Part shown: one piece after another, positions 60,381 through 64,000 of the stretch
How positions within the stretch are numbered: position 1 is the first letter of the stretch
Layout: each line of letters opens with the position of its first letter
Origin: Asparagopsis taxiformis
Lineage: Eukaryota > Rhodophyta > Florideophyceae > Bonnemaisoniales > Bonnemaisoniaceae
NCBI GenBank assembly: GCA_030407315.1
Contig: JALQPE010001906.1
Coordinates: 1 to 64,000, forward strand
Length of the DNA: 64,000 nucleotides
Reading direction: 5' to 3'
Program-made: the position numbers and the translations under genes
The notes under the pieces: model-generated
Told to the model about the DNA's origin: nothing
What the model saw: the letters and a program-made list of their open reading frames with translations, nothing else
The model's database searches: none

Positions 60381-61996
60381 TGTCGGATGTGATAGGACGT
60401 GCGTGGGTAAGGGTGAGTTTGACGGCGTTTGTTAATCGGTCAGGGTAAAAAAGTTGCTAAGTTGATTCATTCACTTGTGCGTAGACACATGCACATGCCG
60501 CATGTGACAACGTGTAACATTTCCAGCCAATCACGTTTCTGCCACGGGATATCATTCAATACTTTTATGTAAATGCTAATTATAAGTCGTGTAGAGCAAT
60601 TGAAATTATTGATGACGTCATTTTCTATATTGTCCGACTCTTGTCCTGCGACGCGCAACTACTACACAACGCACCACATCTTTCCATCCGTCACAACAAC
60701 AAAAACCTTACAAATCGCTGCCTCTGTCACGCCGGATTGTAACATAGTATGCGCACACTGCCGCGTCCTCCGATGGCACAGTATGCGACACTGTCAGGGA
60801 ATAACTTCTGTCTGCACCAGTTGAGAGTGACGTGACACCTGGAAAGCCTATCATCAATTCATTCCAACGTACGTTCACCTCCTTAAATTCTGGTCCTTGC
60901 ATGAGCGTCTTCGTGTTTTACTCCAACCCCACTCCATTTTATCTGGAGAAACTGTGTCATGTCATTTCTGTCTACACCTAATTCAACTCCAATTGCATGA
61001 TTGGGCAAAACCCATAACTATATTCTCCAGGACACTCCAAGTAGTGGTCATGTCCCGCAAAGACCTTGGAAAGCTTTTAAAAACGGAGCCCTGCCAGCGG
61101 GATCTTAAAACACAGACCCCTTCGAGTTCTATATCTGTACTGTAATGCGCAACACACTGCCGACACTGTAATGGTCCATGTGCAAAAATCGTAGCACCCA
61201 TAATACTTTTGCAAATCACTGTTCCAGACTACTTATACCTCTCGGCGCCCTCCCTTCATCGCCGGTGGGACTCGCGCCCCACTGTAGTCCAAGCGGAGGT
61301 GTTCTAGAGTGCGAATGGGCAGTGGTTGTGCAGGCCCCCGCTTGTACACGTTGAAGACGTGCCCTTGGGAAGTCGCTGTCGCTCGAGACGCAGCCCGCGG
61401 AAGCGGACCGCGACTCTAGCACAATGCTGGGAGCACCGGGGCAGGCCATAACTGGAGCACCTTGATTCCACGCAGTTGCTAGTCCAAGGAACACGCGTCC
61501 GAGTTGCATCGGGATTCACCCACACAACAAACTGTATCAAACCTCTCTTTTGCCATCCACACCCCCCATTTTCAAAGCTTTTCAAACGCCCCACTCAAGT
61601 CCTGGATACGCTATTAATCCACAGTTTTACCCGCACATGACGGGCACTTGTCTGTAGCTTCATTGCTTGCACACTTTTCGTCATTGAGCTAGACGGACTT
61701 GGTTTCATTATGTCCATAAAATCGTTGAAGGGTTGGTTACACTGGGGAGGTCTCCGCTCATCCCATGCAGAGCGCGATGAAAATGGGGCGTACTTGATTG
61801 ACCTCCACACAGAGATGTGAGGAACACTTAACTGCAGTTTTCTTAGGAAATTGTTTACATAAGAAGAAGAAGTAGACTGTAGAATATAAGCGCATAATCG
61901 CAGCGGTCCTCAGGACATCTGCCCATCCTCGGGGAATGCCGAATCGCTCGAGATGACCAGTAAACTTCGAATTGCTCTTTATGGAGTGGAACCTAG
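60381..61996. other. Intergenic, no supported gene
   Basis: Short ORFs on both strands without domains (longest about 97 codons, 61216-61509 minus). 60735-60800 contains a direct repeat AGTATGCGCACACTG/AGTATGCGACACTG. A CACACTGCCGACACTG phrase at about 61150 echoes the ACTGCC arrays. Confidence 0.4.
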
Positions 61997-62770
61997 CCAT
62001 ATGGCACCGTCAATAGTGTCTTTCATATCCGGCAGAATTCACAAACGAGACCCGTCAATCCAGACCGTACCGCTGTGCCACAGCGTGCAGATCTCGCCAA
62101 TTTGGGCTGCACTCTAGCTAAACTTGCTCTCTGTGGAAACCAAAAACTTGTACCCATTGCCTCTCTTGTGTGTGGTAAAGATATCGCTGTAGAGGCTCTA
62201 AGGTGTACATCTCCATACAGTGAAGATTTGGCTATGGTGGTGGCGACATTGCTCAATGCTACCGCTCCAAAGTCGTAGCTCACAATTAATCAAGCGCTTT
62301 CTCTCGTTGGACTACGAATGGCCAGCGAATTGGGCAACGTTTGGACACACTGCGATTCACAGGAGAATAAGCTGTTTGTTGAGTTTGATTCCATTCGCAT
62401 GTTCCGCCTCATGTCGCTGCTGGGCTTTGTAAATGAGCGTACCGATGCTGATGTAGAGCCGCAAAGGTCCGAAACAGGCGACCGTTATCTGCTCCAGCTA
62501 TTACGTCTTCCGTAGAGTACACAATAATGGAAATCCAATTTACACATAGCGCATGCCGTAGAATCCCTGCCGCGTTTATATGTAGGCTCCTCAGAGCAGG
62601 TTTTGCTCAGTTCGCATGACGGCTCTTCTCTGCTCGTCGCCACATACGAAGACCTTTGCCGCAGCTTGTTACAAGCATTTGATGAGCTGCGTTGTGCAAG
62701 ACACGGCTTGCCAGCAAATAACCTTGAGCCCGGTGTCGGTATGGGTGGCTCTCTGACCAATCCGCGCAGT
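61997..62770 (+). pseudogene. Decayed helical-repeat ORF with several in-frame stops
   Basis: One plus-strand frame carries protein-like sequence for 770 bp: LANLGCTLAKLALCGNQKLVPIASLVCGKDIAVEALR, then TAG (62276), LTINQALSLVGLRMASELGNVWTHCDSQENKLFVEFDSIRMFRLMSLLGFV, TAG (62513) and TAA (62525), then HAVESLPRLYVGSSEQVLL...ATYEDLCRSLLQAFDEL to a TAA at 62768. The Leu/Ala-rich helices look like ARM/HEAT repeats, but I cannot name a family. Three stops without a frame change suggest an old gene decaying by point mutation. Confidence 0.45.
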
Positions 62771-63157
62771 TAACAAAACTTGAATGTGTGTATAGTAGGA
62801 TAGATAAGTGCAGTTGTTCACGGCGATTTATTGATACGAGTTTGTAAGATCAAGTCACTTTGATTTCGATTACACTTGCATCACTCATCTACGCAGTAGA
62901 CAATCTCTTCTTCCAATCTTACATATCTCCATCTGCAAATAAACCTAGGATTAAGCAGCCACTTGCTTTCCGTATACATAGAAGAACGAGTTGCGCTACT
63001 CCTTTACACAGCGATGTGTCTTTTTCCAAAAAGTTAAAAACAGAACTACGCTAGCACCACTTTCGTAGCTGCCATTTCTGCATGATGCCAACACTGGGAA
63101 CTCGGAATGCCCGTCAAATACGTATCGCGAGCTGAATTCAAAAGAGCTTCTTTGGTG
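62771..63157. other. Short spacer, nothing seen
   Basis: AT-rich and without ORF support. Confidence 0.4.
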
Positions 63158-64000
63158 TCACCGTTCGTTACCGATGCATAGGAAAAGTTTACGCTGCCCA
63201 CTAATCATATTGAGAACTTTCTGATGGATGCTGGGATGGTTTTGATGCGAGATGAATAAGGAAGTGGTGCGATTTGGTCTCGGTGGATGAGTCTTGTTCA
63301 TGGGCGATGCAATTAAAGATGTGAAAAGCGAGACTGCGTGCATGCAAACATGCAAACATCAGCCGTCGCATCGAACATTTTTGGGAAACAATGGGTGAAT
63401 GACAACATCTGTTGTGCTAGAAATTGAACCATACGATGCAGATTTGAATCGCCCAACGCGAGTAGTAATTGAGACGACTCCCCGACATGATCATCAATCA
63501 TTCCGTAACTGTACGCTTCACTGCTCTGTGAAAAAGGACATCCGACGCACTTGTTGCCAGCATGTATGAGAATTGTCGTAGAGCGGAAAGAGCTATCCTA
63601 CAGATTTCATGACGTGCGTAAACGTGGGAATCTTTATGTTTGTCACAAGGATGTCTAAAATTGTAGATTGCGTCGAAAAGATCAGCGCATAAGTGCACCC
63701 ATAATACAATGACAAATCGTCCGCTTCACTCTCGACTGAAAACGGAACCAGCGTAGAATGAAGAGCTTTTTCCGAATCTTCAACAGCATTCGTCGTGGTG
63801 TGCGGTGTAATAATATTCACATGAGTCTCGGCGCCTAGGAACAACATCGCCTGTAGAAGCAGATCCAGAGTTCAATATCGATCAGTTTTGCAAAGCCACA
63901 ATCCGTCTAGACTATCCTCATCAGCGTGCAACGAGGACGTTTTCATACGCTCCATCAACACAATGACAACCGCTGCTACTTGATCAGTAGACAGTTTGCG
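63158..64000 (-). pseudogene. Decayed minus-strand helical gene fragment running off the right edge
   Basis: From the right edge the minus strand reads RKLSTDQVAAVVIVLMERMK...DGLWLCKTDRY, one TGA near 63881, then in the same frame TLDLLLQAMLFLGAETHVNIITPHTTT...ILDILVTNIKIPTFTHVMKSVG to a stop at 63593. Protein-like sequence then moves to other frames: 63698-63498 (ICRIALSALRQFSYMLATSA) and 63501-63313 (SSQLLLALGDSNLHRMVQFLAQQMLSF). At least two frame changes and one stop. Its style resembles that of the 61997-62770 pseudogene on the other strand. Confidence 0.4.

Noticed and set aside
1..64000. CRISPR arrays, rRNA genes, bacterial operons
   Set aside because: No regular direct-repeat/spacer pattern, no rRNA signature and no Shine-Dalgarno-spaced operons were seen; gene content is eukaryotic.

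Overview
This window looks like a transposon-dense region of a eukaryotic nuclear genome with almost no introns. Long uninterrupted ORFs encode typical eukaryotic proteins: a La-related protein, a CAX-type Ca2+/H+ antiporter, a short-chain dehydrogenase and a secreted Pro/Thr-rich protein. Between them lie LTR elements, foldback repeats and decayed genes. Compact intronless genes in small islands separated by transposons fit a multicellular (florideophyte) red alga such as a Chondrus relative. That taxonomic call is inference, not something the sequence proves.

Layout. 1-7.1 kb holds decayed host-type genes: a Sel1-repeat protein broken by two frame changes and a nonsense codon, a low-complexity Gln/Ser-rich cluster, and an NB-ARC-like remnant. 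7.2-16.1 kb holds three ORFs that look like parts of one mobile family: a basic protein with a reader-like C-terminus (-), a 963-residue ParB-like/amino-methyltransferase fusion (+), and a two-frame DDE-type (DUF7869-like) transposase (+). 16.1-28.4 kb is repeat debris: ACTGCC-rich palindrome arrays, a 214-bp hairpin, and a rotten Ty3/gypsy relic on the minus strand. 28.4-31.4 kb is a second, broken copy of the ParB/methyltransferase gene on the minus strand, followed by a 330-bp foldback MITE.

33,224-46,932 is a complete, apparently recent Ty3/gypsy chromovirus of 13.7 kb. It has 663-bp LTRs with no difference seen between them, a 5-bp AGCTC target duplication, two gag ORFs in one frame separated by a single UGA, and a pol ORF in the -1 frame ending in a chromodomain. 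A 742-codon ORF on the opposite strand lies between pol and the 3' LTR. The element reads on the minus strand, because its pol, PBS-like site and polypurine-like tract all agree. It split a host ORF whose two halves (32,075-33,223 and 46,938-47,432) remain in one frame.

48.5-50.5 kb is a deleted relic of another chromovirus; its LTR-like end matches the 5' end of the 20.6-25.7 kb relic. 52.1-60.4 kb is the only conventional gene island: secreted protein (-), SDR (+), LARP (-), CAX (-). 60.4-64 kb again holds decayed ORFs, one running off the right edge.

The most promising undescribed material is the ParB-methyltransferase plus DDE transposase module (7-16 kb and 28-31 kb) and the antisense accessory ORF of the chromovirus.
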